The notes under the pieces are model-generated. The model was given only the letters and a program-made list of their open reading frames with translations. It searched no databases and was not told the origin of the DNA. From Eunapius fragilis (lineage: Eukaryota > Porifera > Demospongiae > Spongillida > Spongillidae), in assembly GCA_963681505.1 (NCBI GenBank), contig OY811991.1:2759171-2823170 (forward strand): 64,000 bases of DNA. The letters run 5' to 3'. Shown here one piece after another: positions 31,421 to 43,500 of this stretch; the first letter of the stretch is position 1, and each line of letters begins with the position of its first letter. Both the position numbers and the translations under genes were made by a program.

Positions 31421-33795
31421 CAGACCTCACGCACCCCAATTAGACCCCACTGTTGTTTCTGGCCGTCTCTCGGACAGTGAAACAGAGGACGAAATGGAGG
31501 CTTGGTTGCAATGCGATTTTTGCGACAAGTCTTTCCTTAGCAATAGGGACCTATTAAACCACGAGCGGGCGTTACACCAGGCTCAACAATCAAAAGCGCT
31601 AGCAGCAATTAAAACGAAATCTAAACCTAGTCGCTTGTCAGAGCAGGAGGTAGATCGATTCAAATGGTTAGTGCAGACCTTTGGACTCAAGTCAAACAAA
31701 CTTCTAGCTAGGAAAATTGGTACAAAATCCGTAGGGCAGGTGGCAGGTTTCAAGTATCGTTTCCTCCTGAAACACCCACTATGAAGGAGATTCGACTATG
31801 GCTCGCCCAATTTAGACTCGTCGCCCCACCCTACATCTACACCAACAGACACATCTAGCTGCCAATCTTCCCCTACTTTTGTAGCCGCTAACAAGCCTCC
31901 CTCACCTAGCACAACATAGATCTACTCTAGCGACTGCGAACGCTTCGTAGAAAGTCTAACACAATCAGGTCACCAGTCCTCTCTAATAGTCAAAGCTACT
32001 GCATTAATTGCAGCTCTCAGAGCACCCCCATCACTACAATTGAGTCAATTGGTAGATGATCTCCCTACAGAGGGTGAACAGGTTGGGCCTTCCATACTAC
32101 CAGAACCAACTGATAGCCAACACACTCCTACCAACCAACAGTCACCACTGCTGGAACCAGAGACACCGGTAGAACCGGTACTATATGAGAGGTGAAGACT
32201 TGACTTCACGGAGAGGGACTTTGAGAACTGCAACATTGTACAGTCCACAGTACCTCCACCAAGACCAACAACATAGGATACCACCCCAAACGCCTCACAA
32301 GTCATCAGGATGGTCATCTCAGACATCAGAAGTCGTGGAAGAGGGAGCTCAAGGTCTGACCTCTCAAGATCAGCATGAAGGTAGGGAAGATAGACCCGGG
32401 GAAGGCCAGCTTAGGGATGAGGTGGGATGAGAGAGGGAAGGTGGGGCTACAAGGGAGGATGTAGAAATGAGCCAGCCTATGGAAGAAGCTAGATCAGGGG
32501 GAGAAGATCAGTATGAGGGTACAAATCTAGAAGGAAGGGGGAGGGAGCCTAGAAGGGTAGAACTAATAAGAAAGAAAGGACCATGGGAAAGAGATGCATT
32601 ACCAGAGAATGGCCTTTCCCATACAGGAGGAGGAGCTGGGGGACTGTGGGAACACCAGGGGGAAGCCCAACATAGTCACCCACAGTCATTCTAGAGGGAG
32701 AAGACGGGGTGAAGCATATCAGCCGCAACCTGGGAGAGGCAGTAAACTGGGGAGGCCTGATAGGCCTAGGGACAATGTCCCACATAGTCAGGAATATGAG
32801 GGGCAGCCAGATAGGACTAGGAGTGATGCCCAACATAATCACGGTGGGGGACGAGAAATGGACCATAGTAGACTAGGAGGGTCTGAGGGTGATAGCCTCT
32901 TGCAGCCTACAAGGGGTCAGACAAACAGGAGGAATGGTCTCTACACAAGTGCTCCTCCCTTCCACCCGAGACACACCCAACAACAGCGGAGTCAACAGCC
33001 ACAAGGCACACTCCGAACACAACCACAATCCCAATCCAACAAGGACAGAATCAACACCCTGTTCCAACCTGGACTGTTCCGTCTTACGGAATCTCCGCTA
33101 CTCAACGACGAAGAATGGATGACCTTCTGCAACAAACTGGACGAACTAACACGAACAATAGCACAACTGTGTGACAAAGACAGACCACACAACAGACAAG
33201 ACAACAACAGAAACGGACAGAGGGGCTATAGACAACAGGAGGCCTCACAACCAGAGAGAAGACCTAACCGGTTAAACGGGAGGGAACGGAGAATCAGAGA
33301 AATGGCCAACATCCAGAAGCTCTACCGAAAAAATCCCAAACAGGCTATGAAGCAAATTAAGCAGGAACCACCTCCCCTACGGTGTCAGATACCATGCCAA
33401 ACTGTCCAGGATTACTTTGAACAACTGGGTAGACCCACACCGAATTTTGACAACCCGGGTCTATCACCATTTGGGTCATGGCCAACCAGCAGACGGTGAT
33501 GTAATGAATAGGGAGCTGACACAACAAGAGGTGAGGAACATAGTAAAGAAGATGTCGTACCAGTCGGCACCCGGCCCTGATCGCGTGACTTACGCCAACT
33601 GGAGGGAAGTTGACCCCACTCCGTGATTGTCACCAGAATCCTCAACACTTGCAGGAGAAACAGGAAGGTTCCAGATAGCTGGAAAAACTCCACCACCATC
33701 CTCATCCACAAGGGAGAGGACCCGGCTAACATCACGAACTGGTGCCCAATCAGCCTGCAGAACACCATCTACAAGTTATACTCTGCAGCGATTGG
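31421..33795 (+). pseudogene. Family U copy: zinc finger, Myb, linker and RT start
   Basis: One C2H2 finger (CDFCDKSFLSNRDLLNHERALH) and a Myb domain (RLSEQEVDRFKWLVQTFGL to LLKHPL) lie in frame from 31425 to 31784. They are closely similar to the ZF-Myb part at 24700-25050. A stop at 31782-31784 and others interrupt the Pro/Gln/Arg-rich linker. From about 33060 the frame reads SPLLNDEEWMTFCNKLDELT, IREMANIQKLYRKNPKQAMK and PPPLRCQIPCQTVQDYFEQL, then after a shift SAPGPDRVTYANWREVDP and TTILIHKGEDPANITNWCPI. RT homology fades at about 33795. Bases 33796-33951 are not assigned. Confidence 0.78.
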
Positions 33796-33956
33796 GAATA
33801 GACGTCCACCTGGCCATGACTGCATTCAAACCTCGCAACACCTGTTGCTCGCCCTATGCAAAAATCATTTTGAAACCTTACTAATAGAAAATAATACTCA
33901 GAACAAATTGAACAGGTAGGGGACGAATTCACATGTGGAATAGCTAGGATAAAATG

Positions 33957-34760
33957 CAGGGTTTCCGATAAGGAGGATTAAGTGCTCTGACAAAATGTCA
34001 GAACATGAACAAAATTGACCAGACATATGGTTTAATTCTTCAGACATGATTCAATGAAGATTTTTACAAGTTGTGCTGATATGTAGTATGGGTTCATATG
34101 TGCTATGCTAGTGGTACCATCCCTGTGTTCATATGTGGCACCATCCCTATGTGTTAGGGTTGTACATGTATCTGATAAGCTTGAAAATATGTTTTTCTTG
34201 GCGCACTGACGTTCACAAGTGTTCATTTCAGTTTCAGCATCAAGATTTTGGATCAACTGTATAATCGGTGGGCAGTTGCAGGCATTACTCGGCCCCGCTT
34301 GCTTCTTTTAAAAAAATCATCATTGCACGCGTGTGGATCTCACTTTTTGCGTGATCTTTTTAAAAAATTCGTAGTACGCAGATTAGGTGTTTCATCAATG
34401 AGCATACTATACGAAAGTTGCGCATTCTAACCAGCCTTGCTTCAAACTCTACGCAAGCCGCACATCGCAATAACCCAACCATGTCTCGTCCATCTTTCAC
34501 GTACTTCAGCCAAAGCGATGTATCCAAAGCCTTGTCATTCTCTGCCACCCACTTTTCTACAGTTTTAATCGTCATTTTAACCGTCACTGACCGCTTTTTT
34601 GGTGCTGAAATGCCATCCTCTACATCGTCCTCACCTTCCTCCCTAACAAGCGCACGCTTTTTTTGTCCTGACATTTTGTCCGAACGTAATTAATTATGTT
34701 TGGACAAATGGCTTAATTGATCGGAAAATGGCATGTGTCCGAACGCTATCCGAAACCCTG
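33957..34760 (-). mobile_element. hAT-like non-autonomous DNA transposon, 804 bp, 5-bp TSD
   Basis: Terminal inverted repeats CAGGGTTTCCGATA and TATCCGAAACCCTG (one mismatch) bound the element. AAATG is duplicated at 33952-33956 and 34761-34765. Subterminal TGTC(T/C)G-type motifs recur at both ends. On the minus strand 34674-34360 encodes MSGQKKRALVREEGEDD ... KTVEKWVAENDKALDTSLWL and RCAACVEFEARL, the N-terminal zinc-binding region seen in animal hAT-type transposases; the rest of the transposase is absent. The related ORF at 62128-62442 belongs to a similar element. hAT elements usually make 8-bp duplications, so the 5-bp value is notable. Confidence 0.75.
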
Positions 34761-34765
34761 AAATG

Positions 34766-35790
34766 GGAAGACAAGACAAAAGAAAGGCGAAAGAAACCAG
34801 CTAACGTTGTGTGGCTAGACCTGAAAGACGCCTTCGGTTCAGTACCTCACCCAGTCCTCCTCCAGGTCCTCAGCCTAATGGGCCTCCAAGGTGCCACCAC
34901 TGCCATCATCAAGTACATCTACATGGGATACACCACCTTCATCCAGACCAAGTCGGAGTGATCCCCCCAAATCCCGTGCCTAAGGGGCGTTAAACAATGG
35001 TGCCCCATTAGCCCCATCCTCTTCAACCTGGCCATGAAGGTGGTTATACAGGCGATGGAGGAAGTCCCATAGTCTGGCTATCAGATAGCCAATTCTACCA
35101 TCAAGACCTGTACATATGCGACATAAACATGACAGACAGGAAAGTATACCAGTTTTGGTGAATATCGCTTTGCCTTAAAGGCACGGCTCAATCTCCTCCC
35201 TACTAGGACAGCACGCTACAGGGCAAGAGAAGCCATACCAGACCGCAGCTGCAGGAGGTGCAATAGAGCAGGAAACACTAGCCCACATCTTGAACCACTG
35301 TACTGTCCCAACCATGTTAGCCTGCTCCGCCTCCGGCACAATAAGATACTGTCACGTCTTGCAAATGCCATCCCTGCAAAAATGCGTCGACAGTATAAGG
35401 AGCCGGTTGTCCCAGGAGACCGGCTGGGCCTAAAACCTGACCTTGTTGTGCTCGACGACACCAAAAAAGAGGCATTCGTCATTGATGTAACTATGCCCTT
35501 TGAGGGAACGGAATCTTTCCCAACTGCCCGCTTGGAAAAAGAAAAAAAATACGAGCACTTGAAGGCCACATTGAGACAAGGGTTATAAGAGGGTGGAAGT
35601 TGACGCCTTTATTGTGGGCTCCCTAGGCAGCTGGGACACCTCCAATGAGCAAGTTCTACACAAACTAGAAATTGGAAGAAACTACTCAAGGTTGTTCCGG
35701 AACCTATGCTGCACCGAGGCCCTGAAGGGGAGTTTCTCCATTTGGACAACTTTCCTGCAGGACTCAAATAACAACAACTCTACCTAGTCT
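34766..35790 (+). pseudogene. Family U copy: RT palm fragment joined to CCHC-RLE
   Basis: After the hAT-like element the frame reads RRKKPANVVWLDLKDAFGSV (motif A), then the GVKQWCPISPILFNLAM motif B with a Gly-to-Trp change, to CTYA at about 35115. There it jumps within the YADD motif to TGKYTSFGEYRFALKARLNL, so the thumb and helical region are deleted. A knuckle (CRRCNRAG...) with a disturbed frame follows, then the RLE (KPDLVVLDDTKKEAFVIDVT, 35430-35490) and the C-terminal GSLGSWDTSNEQVLHKLEIG block. A stop at 35586 splits it from the last piece ending at 35787. Confidence 0.78.
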
Positions 35791-35894
35791 AGCTGACTTT
35801 TGTGTTTGTGACAATGTATTATGGTGTATACCTCGTGCCAGCAGCACACACTAAATATGTATGTATTACCAACCCAAATGAGGTCGACGGTGTC

Positions 35895-35926
35895 GTCCCC
35901 GCGAGGGGACCACCTCTTCGGAGGTG
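35895..35926 (+). other. 3' UTR twin hairpins with compensatory stem change
   Basis: GTCCCC-GCGA-GGGGAC at 35895-35910 and CACCTC-TTCG-GAGGTG at 35911-35926. Compared with the copy at 46087 the fifth pair of the first stem is T-A instead of A-T and the stem is one G-C pair longer, so both strands changed together. Confidence 0.75.
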
Positions 35927-35959
35927 CTGACCTTCATTGCTAACTACGGGTGATCCCTG

Positions 35960-37735
35960 GGAATTTCTGCTTGGTCTTATCACGGTCTTCGCAAACTGGA
36001 TCGGTGATCGGTGATTGTCATCACTCGTCGTATCGTTTCGCAGCCCGACAAATCATCTACCCCTTCGTCATTCTGTGCGACTATCTACCCTCTACCTCCG
36101 AGGGGTGCAAGGACCGTGAGGTTTGGAAAAGCCAAGAAGCTACGTGGTGGGTTTTTCCCCCCTAACTGCAGTAGGGTTTTTTTCCCGGGGACGAGGGTGA
36201 AGTGCCCACCCCCCCCCCCGAATAAACACCGATTTCCTGGCACCGTATTTTACTTTCTGCCAAAAATGGCAACAAGTTCTCCTCAAGCGGAGGTCTGGGA
36301 AAGAACCTACCCACTCCTGTCTGCGTTAAAATGCCCGTGCTGCTCTGCTTGCATGTGGGCGGAAAAATCTTTTGTTCGCCATGTACGAAGTCATTTCCTT
36401 GCCCCACCTAAGGAAGTCTGGGTCTGTGATGTGTGCCGAACGTTGGCGGACTCCAGAATCGCAATAGCGCAACATCACCGCTCACATCAACCAAGAGCAA
36501 CCTCAGCGCCACACCCCCCGATGATACAAACAACGACCGCTCGCGTGGCTACGTTTGCGAGTACTGTGAAGCGGTTCTGCCATCGAGAAAGGGTCTAACG
36601 AACCACGAAAGAGCACATCACCAACCGCTAGTCTCTGCCGCTCTCTCGAGAGATGCCTCCTCCGCGTTACCTCCGCATTTGTCATCTACGCGTTGGACGA
36701 AGGAGGAAATTGCTAAATTCATAGCAGCAGTAGACCGTTTTGGCTTTAAACAAAACGCCCTAATAGCGCAAGCTATCGGTACCCGCTCCTCAACTCAAGT
36801 GGCAAGCTTCAAGAAACGCTACAAATTAAAACATCCCGCTTGGGCTCTGAGGCATGAGCTTCCAACTATCACCCAATCCAACGAGCAGGGCACGCAGTCC
36901 TCCCCACACAGTCCCCAGGCAGCACTCCCCAGTGGAGCACTGACTCAGCAGTCTCGCCTGCAAGTTCATTTGGAGGAAATACTGCCCCTAGACCACATCT
37001 ACCTGCCATAGTAGAAGTCACTCCTGTATCCTCCCCTGATCACTCCTCTGTACAACACACATCTGTAATCTCTCTCCGCACACAGGCCACCCTACAGACA
37101 TGACCACCAAATCGCTAGTAAAGAAACACTTCAAACTCCCACGCAGAACAGTCTCTTCCTTTACTCTCCAACGAAGGCGGGTGGACTCGGCCTCCCAAAC
37201 ATTGAGGACAAGATCCACCTCTTCAGGGTCTCTACAGGGTCTCTACAGCCTTCAAGGTCCTATTTGCGCAGGATGCTCTAATTAGTGATGTCGCAGCCCC
37301 TGCGCTCGCTAGGACGGCAGAGATAGGGTCCAATAACCAGAAGACCGCCGACGGCTTCATCAGCAGCTCCCCTGACCCAGGAGAGGGAAAGCGAGGAGAT
37401 ATCACCTCACTGTGGAGTGAGGTCCGCACCTCCCTCCAACACTGCGGAGCAGAGATCCACATGGGTAATAAGTCCATCTCCTGTGGAGATACCTCGCTGA
37501 GCTGGTGCAAAAGGAAGTTTCTCTCAAGCCTCCTCAGAGATTCGGTGCAAAACCGTTACCTGGAGGAATGGAAACAATGCTCGGATCAGGGCAGAGCTAC
37601 TATTTGCACCTCAGCCCACCCGGCAAGTAACCATTGTGTTACCACCGGTAACTATACCAGCTTCGGAGAATACCGGTTTGCCTTAAAAGCCAGGCTAAAC
37701 CTCCTCCCGACAAGAACATCCTCAACCACTGTACC
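35960..37735 (+). pseudogene. Family U copy: three zinc fingers, Myb, RT deleted, post-RT region
   Basis: The 5' UTR has GCTTGGTCTTA (35969) and the T-run plus C-run segment (36149-36230). The ORF from 36266 encodes finger 1 (LKCPCCSACMWAEKSFVRHV), finger 2 (WVCDVCRTLADSRIAIAQHH) and, after a shift near 36530, finger 3 (YVCEYCEAVLPSRKGLTNHE) and a Myb domain (RWTKEEIAKFIAAVDRFGF to KLKHPAW). It stops at 37009-37014. The linker and RT are deleted; from 37100 it reads TTKSLVKKHFKLPRRT, then in shifted frames the IEDKIHLFR block and RGDITSLWSEVRTSLQHC to SFGEYRFALKARLNLLPTRT at 37730. It is the only copy with all three fingers readable but no RT. Confidence 0.78.
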
Positions 37736-39055
37736 CGCAACTTGGGAATGGCTAGGGAACGGCACAACTCTGTCTTGGACTGCACCATCCGGGCAGTCCC
37801 TGAGCACCTGGGTACCAAACAAAAAGAACAACCCATCCCAGGAACATCAGGGGCTTCCCCAGGCTGACCTTCGTCCTTCAGGTAATCTTCCCTGGTCAAC
37901 CTGGTGCAGGAAGTTGGACACCACTCTGCGAGGAGCGATCAAACAGAAACTCAAGAACTGCCACCCAATATTTCTATCTGCCCCAGGCTTCTGGGGGTTT
38001 AGGCGTCCCCAGTGTTGAGGACGAGGGCCATGTAACTCAGTGCAGCCCAGGCCTTCAAGTTCCTCAGAGACACTCAGGACCCCATCATCCGAAGTGTGGC
38101 TCTACACCAGCTGGCAGACACGGTGGCTAAGAGGGCGAGGAGACTGGACCCGACAAAGCTTGAAGACCAGTCCGAATTTCTCAATACAACAGCCATCCCA
38201 GGGGAAGGACATGCCGGTGATCTCCACAGTCTGTGGAGCCAGCCTGGCAAACACGGGTGCCACATTAGAACTAACACCAGAGTCAGCTGTCCTCCACACT
38301 AATAACCACCATCTCAGCTGGCCCCAAAGGAAGCGGGCCTTCCAAGTGTTGAAGGAAGTGATTGGAGCGCGCCATCTGTCAGCCATCAAACGCTCCACAG
38401 ATCAGGGCCAGGCCTTCGACTCCCTTTCACTCCACCCAGACTCGCCATACTTCACTTATACTGGGGCATTCCTCTCATTTTACCAGTATAGGTTCGTACA
38501 TAAAGCTCGCCTGAACCTGCTACCCGTGCGCACCGTTCAGGCACGGTGTCGCAAACTGGTCCCCAGCACACAGTGCCGCCATTGTGGGAGGGCAGAGGAG
38601 ACCCTTGCGCACATCCTCAATCACTGCCACCAACATTTGGGGATGGTGCGAGAACGGCACAACGCTGTTCTGGATCGGATTGAGCGAGCAGTCCCGGCGC
38701 ATCTGGGGACCAAAATGAAAGAGCAAGCCATCCAGGAACATCAGGGGCCAACAGACCTGACCTGACAATCATATCACAAGATAACTCTTCCATCATCCTT
38801 GTCGAGGTCTGTTGCCCCTTCGAATGTTCACCCAATGCACTGGAGGACGCTGCCTGCTCCAAAATGGATAAATACGAGCCCCTGCGGCAGGTCTTCCTGG
38901 AGAGGTATACATCGGTCGAGATTTTGCCCTTCATTGTTGGCTCCCTGGGGAGTTGGTATCCTCCCAACGACAGAGTGCTGTCAAGACTCCACATTGGATG
39001 GAGATCTACCTACCTGAAATTCTGTGCTAAATGTAGGTATGTAATATTTATTAAT
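37736..39055 (+). pseudogene. Family C C-terminal region, partly duplicated, with RLE
   Basis: A short RLE-side piece (NHCTRNLGMARERHNSVLD..., 37736-37860) is followed by a jump back to the thumb (RLTFVLQVIFPG) and the normal order: FYLPQASGGLGVPSVED, the helical block, TYTGAFLSFYQYRFVHKARL, knuckle CRHCGRAEETLAHILNHC (about 38574-38627), then the endonuclease split by a 1-nt change near 38755 (LTIISQDNSSIILVEVCCPF) and GSLGSWYPPNDRVLSRLHIG. It ends near 39015 and the frame closes at 39070. Several frameshifts lie at 37980-38100. The out-of-order first piece shows rearrangement. Confidence 0.75.
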
Positions 39056-39141
39056 GCTAAATATCCATAATTCCTTGTTTCCTTACTTTTTACTCAATTG
39101 CTTCCTACAAATCCTACATCACCAATTTAAATTTTTATATC

Positions 39142-39735
39142 TTGATGAAGTACCTCTCCACCAGCACAGCAGGCCACAATTTCAACACCTTGGCATACGC
39201 GGACGATGTGTGCGCGATGGTGACGTCTAAGGCGGTCCTCCAGAGTATCCTGGACCGGTGCAAAGAGTTTGCCGACTGGGCAGGCCTAGTCTTTAACACC
39301 AAAAGGTGCGGCACCTTGTGCATGGTCAACCGCACGCCTAGGCTCTATGCGGACCACCTCTACAACCCTCGACTGGGCACAGAGGCCATCCCTGCCCTCT
39401 TGTGGGAGGACAGGTACAAATACCTGGGATGCCCAATGGGATCCTACCGGACACCAACCAACATGAGGGATGGCCTCTGAGACACCGGGTTGTGTTCTCC
39501 TCCCAACTGGCAGAGTGGCAGAAGCTGGATGCCTTCCGCAGGTTCCTATTCCCCCGGCTATGTTTTGTGCAGAAAGTTGTGTTCCCGGGCGCCATCTGGT
39601 GTAAGAAGCTCGACACTGCCCTCCGTACCACCATTAAGCGCGACTACACCTCCCACCTACAGCCTGCACTAAATACTTTTATCTCTCACAGGCCTTGGGT
39701 GGGTTAGGTATTCCGAGCGTGGAGGATGAGAACAC
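39142..39735 (+). pseudogene. Family C RT fragment, palm YADD to thumb
   Basis: The frame reads STSTAGHNFNTLAYADDVCA (YADD near 39194-39205), FADWAGLVFNTKRCGTLCMV, LLWEDRYKYLGCPMGSYRTP, then after a shift at about 39480 QLAEWQKLDAFRRFLFPRLC, FPGAIWCKKLDTALRTTIKR and a last match to the LGGLGIPSVED block at about 39725. The copy ends there. Upstream of 39142 there is no motif B, so both ends are truncated. Confidence 0.75.
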
Positions 39736-40305
39736 AATTTCCTACTGCACTCAATGCTAACAGACTCTCGTCACCGCAAGCACACATGCAATCTAGACAT
39801 TAGAGAGGCATCTTCATCTATATCTCACCTACCAGCTGATGCTCTTACGAATAATGGAGCGGTTGGTTCTGGTAGGGTTGTACTCCCAGTGGTCCTTGTA
39901 AAACGCGCATGCGCACAGACGCACTTTAAACCCACAACTGCAGGGCGTGCACGCCAGCACACAAATATCAAAATGCAAAACTGCATGGCATCGCACATAA
40001 ACTCTACTATACATGTACTATTTCAATTCAGCACAGCCACACTGGCTTACCAAGGTGTTGGTTGCATGCTGCCATCAAATTGCAGCTAGGAGGTAGGTGC
40101 ACGTGTTGCAATAAAGTTCTGGATCATGCGCACCGTGCTGCACGTGATTTGGTGCGTGCTCTAACCGTGTTGACTCAGGGATGCAGGTGAATGTAATTAA
40201 TGTGCGCAATTTAGCCTGTGAATATTATTAACGGCAAGTAATTTTGTGCCCTAATCGTGCAACGACAGCCAAGCTACAAATACGAAGCGAAAAACTGCAG
40301 AAACT
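39736..40305. other. Upstream flank of the U2 snRNA gene remnant
   Basis: No coding sequence is recognisable. Because bases 40306 onwards match the start of U2 snRNA, this segment should contain the original U2 promoter if the locus was a real gene. I could not identify a proximal sequence element by eye; metazoan PSEs are too variable for that. Confidence 0.4.
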
Positions 40306-40337
40306 ATCACTTCTCGGCCTCTTGGCTAAGATCAAGT
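40306..40337 (+). ncRNA. U2 snRNA gene, 5' 32 nt, interrupted by retrotransposon
   Basis: Thirty of 32 bases match the 5' end of metazoan U2 snRNA (differences at nt 4 and 16, as recalled from the human sequence), ending at GATCAAGT just before the branch-site recognition sequence. The Utopia-like element begins at 40338. No downstream remainder of U2 (GTAGTATCTG onwards) was found intact in the window. The gene is destroyed. Position and orientation match the known preference of Utopia elements for U2 genes. Confidence 0.88.
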
Positions 40338-40544
40338 AGAAATAACTACTTACTATTGTTTAGGCGATCAATAACCAAGCCTCGGGTGGTGTTTCACGCG
40401 AGGGCAAAGCAGCTGTGACAAGGTTTTTTCACCCTCTGTCATACACAACAAGGGTGTTTTTTTCCTTGGGGATTCTGGTGTTGGTCCACCCCCCTAAATA
40501 AATATAGTCCGACCGAGCTCTTTGTAGGTCCGAGAAGAAGAACA

Positions 40545-43500
40545 ATGGCTGAGAGTCTCTCCGAGACGAACGAGTGGATAAGAGTCTACCCTGAAGTAGG
40601 AGTGCTAAGCTGTCCCTACTGTCAAAAGTCATACTGGAAGGCCAAACAGAGGGAGAAGCACGTGAGGAGATACCATGGCCCTCGACAGGAACGATGGAAG
40701 TGTGTGACTTGCTCAAGAGCCTTCTCGACGAAACAGGGGGCGGGAATTCACTACGCGAGCGCACACTCGAAAGCAAATGATGGCCCTAGCGTCGGGGGAC
40801 CAACCGTGAGGGAGGAGGATGGTGAGTAAGAGTCGCTCGCGTGCTCTTTCTGTGGCAGGAGTCTACCCTCTCGACAGGGCCTCCGTAACCACGAGAGACG
40901 GTGGCATCAAGCGGAGGTATCTACGCGTCTCGCGAACCAACCCGACCGCCCGAAGCAACGAGAGAGATGGTCGGAGGAAGAGGTCAGGAAATTTAAGGAG
41001 GCCATTCTTGCGAGGGGAATACGATCTAACAAGAGCATCGCGGAGATGGTGGCAACAAAAACAGCACGACAGGTGGGCTCTTTTAAGAGACGGTTCCTGA
41101 TAGATAACCCATTATGGGATACATTAATTGTCCCACCATCCGTGTCAACCTCCGCCTCCAAGAGCAATAATTCGCCGTCATCTAGTATCCTAGAGAGCTC
41201 CAACCCAGGGAGTCAACAAGGAGAGATGACATCAAGTTCAGGAGAAACCCCCCGAAATCAAGAAGTGGTTCTACCCAAGAGTCACTTGAACACTCCATCG
41301 CCTTCCCTGAGTGACCTGTTAACAAGGGGGCAGGTACCTGAGGAGCAACAGCTACCCCCAATGACTGGTCTGTCTGCTAGTACCCTGCAGGATCCCGAGA
41401 GAGTGGTCACCAATCAGCACCTCCCACTGACCTCTAATCAGAGGTCTAGGATCAACCTGGAGTGGGCTGACAAGACACTCCAGGCTCTGCGACGACCAGC
41501 AACGGGGAGAGAAGAGGCTGAGACTCCCCCAAGTGTCCCTGTCATGACAGGGGCTCAGGGAGCGCAACCTACAGCGGGAGGGGCAAACCCCCAAACAGAT
41601 GAAGTGCTCCAGATTATGGAGATTTTAGTGTCATCCCTATCCCCCTCAGAGGGAACTGGTGGGTTCGGTGTCTGGTACAGGAGGGGAAACACCCAAGAGC
41701 CTAAACCTGGAAGGGGTGCTGGACTGGAACCCACTACTGATTTCTCCACATCAGTGCACGGAGGACAGACCCCCAATGCCAGGGTGGCCATACAGTCCTC
41801 TTAGTCCGACAATGGCCCTAAACAATTCTGTTCACTGGTCCCCAGTTCTAGGATGGCCATACAGCCCAAGCAGCTCCAATACCAGCTTCACAGTCACCTC
41901 TAACAATCCAAGAGGAGTGGAGTTCCAATATGGACGAACTACGGGTGAGTTCACCCCGCTACCGCTCACAGTCCCCCCAGTCCCCAGACTTCCCTAGGCA
42001 TGGCCCCGACTACTCCCTGAGGGACTACATGCAGGGTTACAGGGTGGGAGGGCCCCAACATACTCAATGGCCTTATAGCCCATTGTCCTCCAGTACCCCG
42101 GGTCCTGGTCCAGGGCATGAATATGCCCTGTTGGGAACACGGAGTGGATGGACTCCCAGAATAGTGGGAAGGGGAAGTCCCCCATGGGGAAAAGAGGTTA
42201 CAATAAAGGAGTGGGTGCCCAGGTAAACAAGACCCCACTAGTACACCAACCAACGGGAAGGGGTATGCCAGTGGGGGGGGGGGGTTGGACCATCCAAGGG
42301 AACATGAGGATAGAGGAGGCCGGGTCCAAATGAGCATTGGCCATTCTAGTGGTGGGGGGGACGAGGGTAGTTCGAGCCATAACCAGCTAAGAGGGACAGA
42401 GGGCCCAGACCCCAGAAGAGGAGGTCAGGTAACCCCTAGTACGCCCACACAACCTGGTAGGGAAGGAAACCTGTTAAGAGGGTCAGGGGACCGGCATAGA
42501 CCAGTGGCCTCAGTACGGGATCAGCCCACACACTCCCAACCACAAGCTCCTATTACCAATCCCTCTAATGTCACCCCACTCCACTACCGATGGATATTAA
42601 AGACGACAGAGCCCCATACAGCTCTTCTCTCCACTAAAGCCACGATCAGGAAAGGTCCTCTCCTCAACAGAGTGGGCACTGTGGTGTCGAGATCTAGAGA
42701 AATGGACGGCAGGCCTGTCCCAGTGGGCTTTCAATCGGTCAAAGACTGCCACACCACAACAGGCCTGGTCGAGGAGACAGAGCCAGAAAAGAAGACAACT
42801 ACAGGGGGATGGATCTGGGAATGACTGGAATGCAGAGCCAGAAACAGATGACAGGCCCCAGAGGAGTAGAGGGAGAAACAGGATCATCACTCGGATGGCT
42901 AATCTCCAGAGGAGCTACAACACCTCCCCGAGGAGATGCATGGATGCCATCAGACACACGCCACCACCCCTGAGATGTGAAGTGCCTATAGGTGAAGTGT
43001 CCAACTTCTTCTCTGCCAAACTGGCAGCCCCACAGGGCATTGACCCTTATGTCCCACCACCTTTCCAACTGTGGAATGGTACGACACCGTGTGATGTAAT
43101 GGAGCACACAATCACCCCGGATGAGGTAAAGAGGACATTTCGGGCTATGGAGTTGGACTCTGCTCCTGGGCCAGACCGCATCAGGTACAAAACTTGGAAG
43201 CTCATTGATCCAAATCTGGAAGTCGTAACGGGGATCCTCAACACCTGCAGGACCAATGGGAAAATCCCGCCAGCCTGGAAGTTATCATCTACCATCCTTA
43301 TCCACAAGGGGGATGACCCATTGGTCCTGGACAACTGGAGGCCCATAGCATTGCAGAACACTATCTACAAGCTATATGCGGCCATAGTGGCCCGAAGGGT
43401 GTCGTCGTGGGCGGTTGAGTCTGGGATTATGAGTTCTTCCCAGAAGGGATTCCTCCCAATGGAAGGATGCCTGGAGCACAATCACCTCATGTCATCAGTG

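Noticed and set aside
39971-39978. Octamer-like ATGCAAAA as distal element of the U2 promoter
   Set aside because: One mismatch to ATGCAAAT, over 320 bp upstream and without a recognisable PSE; too weak.
40819-40835. GGTGAGTAAG as a splice donor in the Utopia-like ORF
   Set aside because: The same frame continues straight into zinc finger 3 after the TAA, and related copies have coding sequence here; a point mutation to stop is simpler.
42260-42290. G-run as a promoter or quadruplex signal in the Utopia-like linker
   Set aside because: It lies in a frame-broken low-complexity linker and is not conserved in the copy at 55912.
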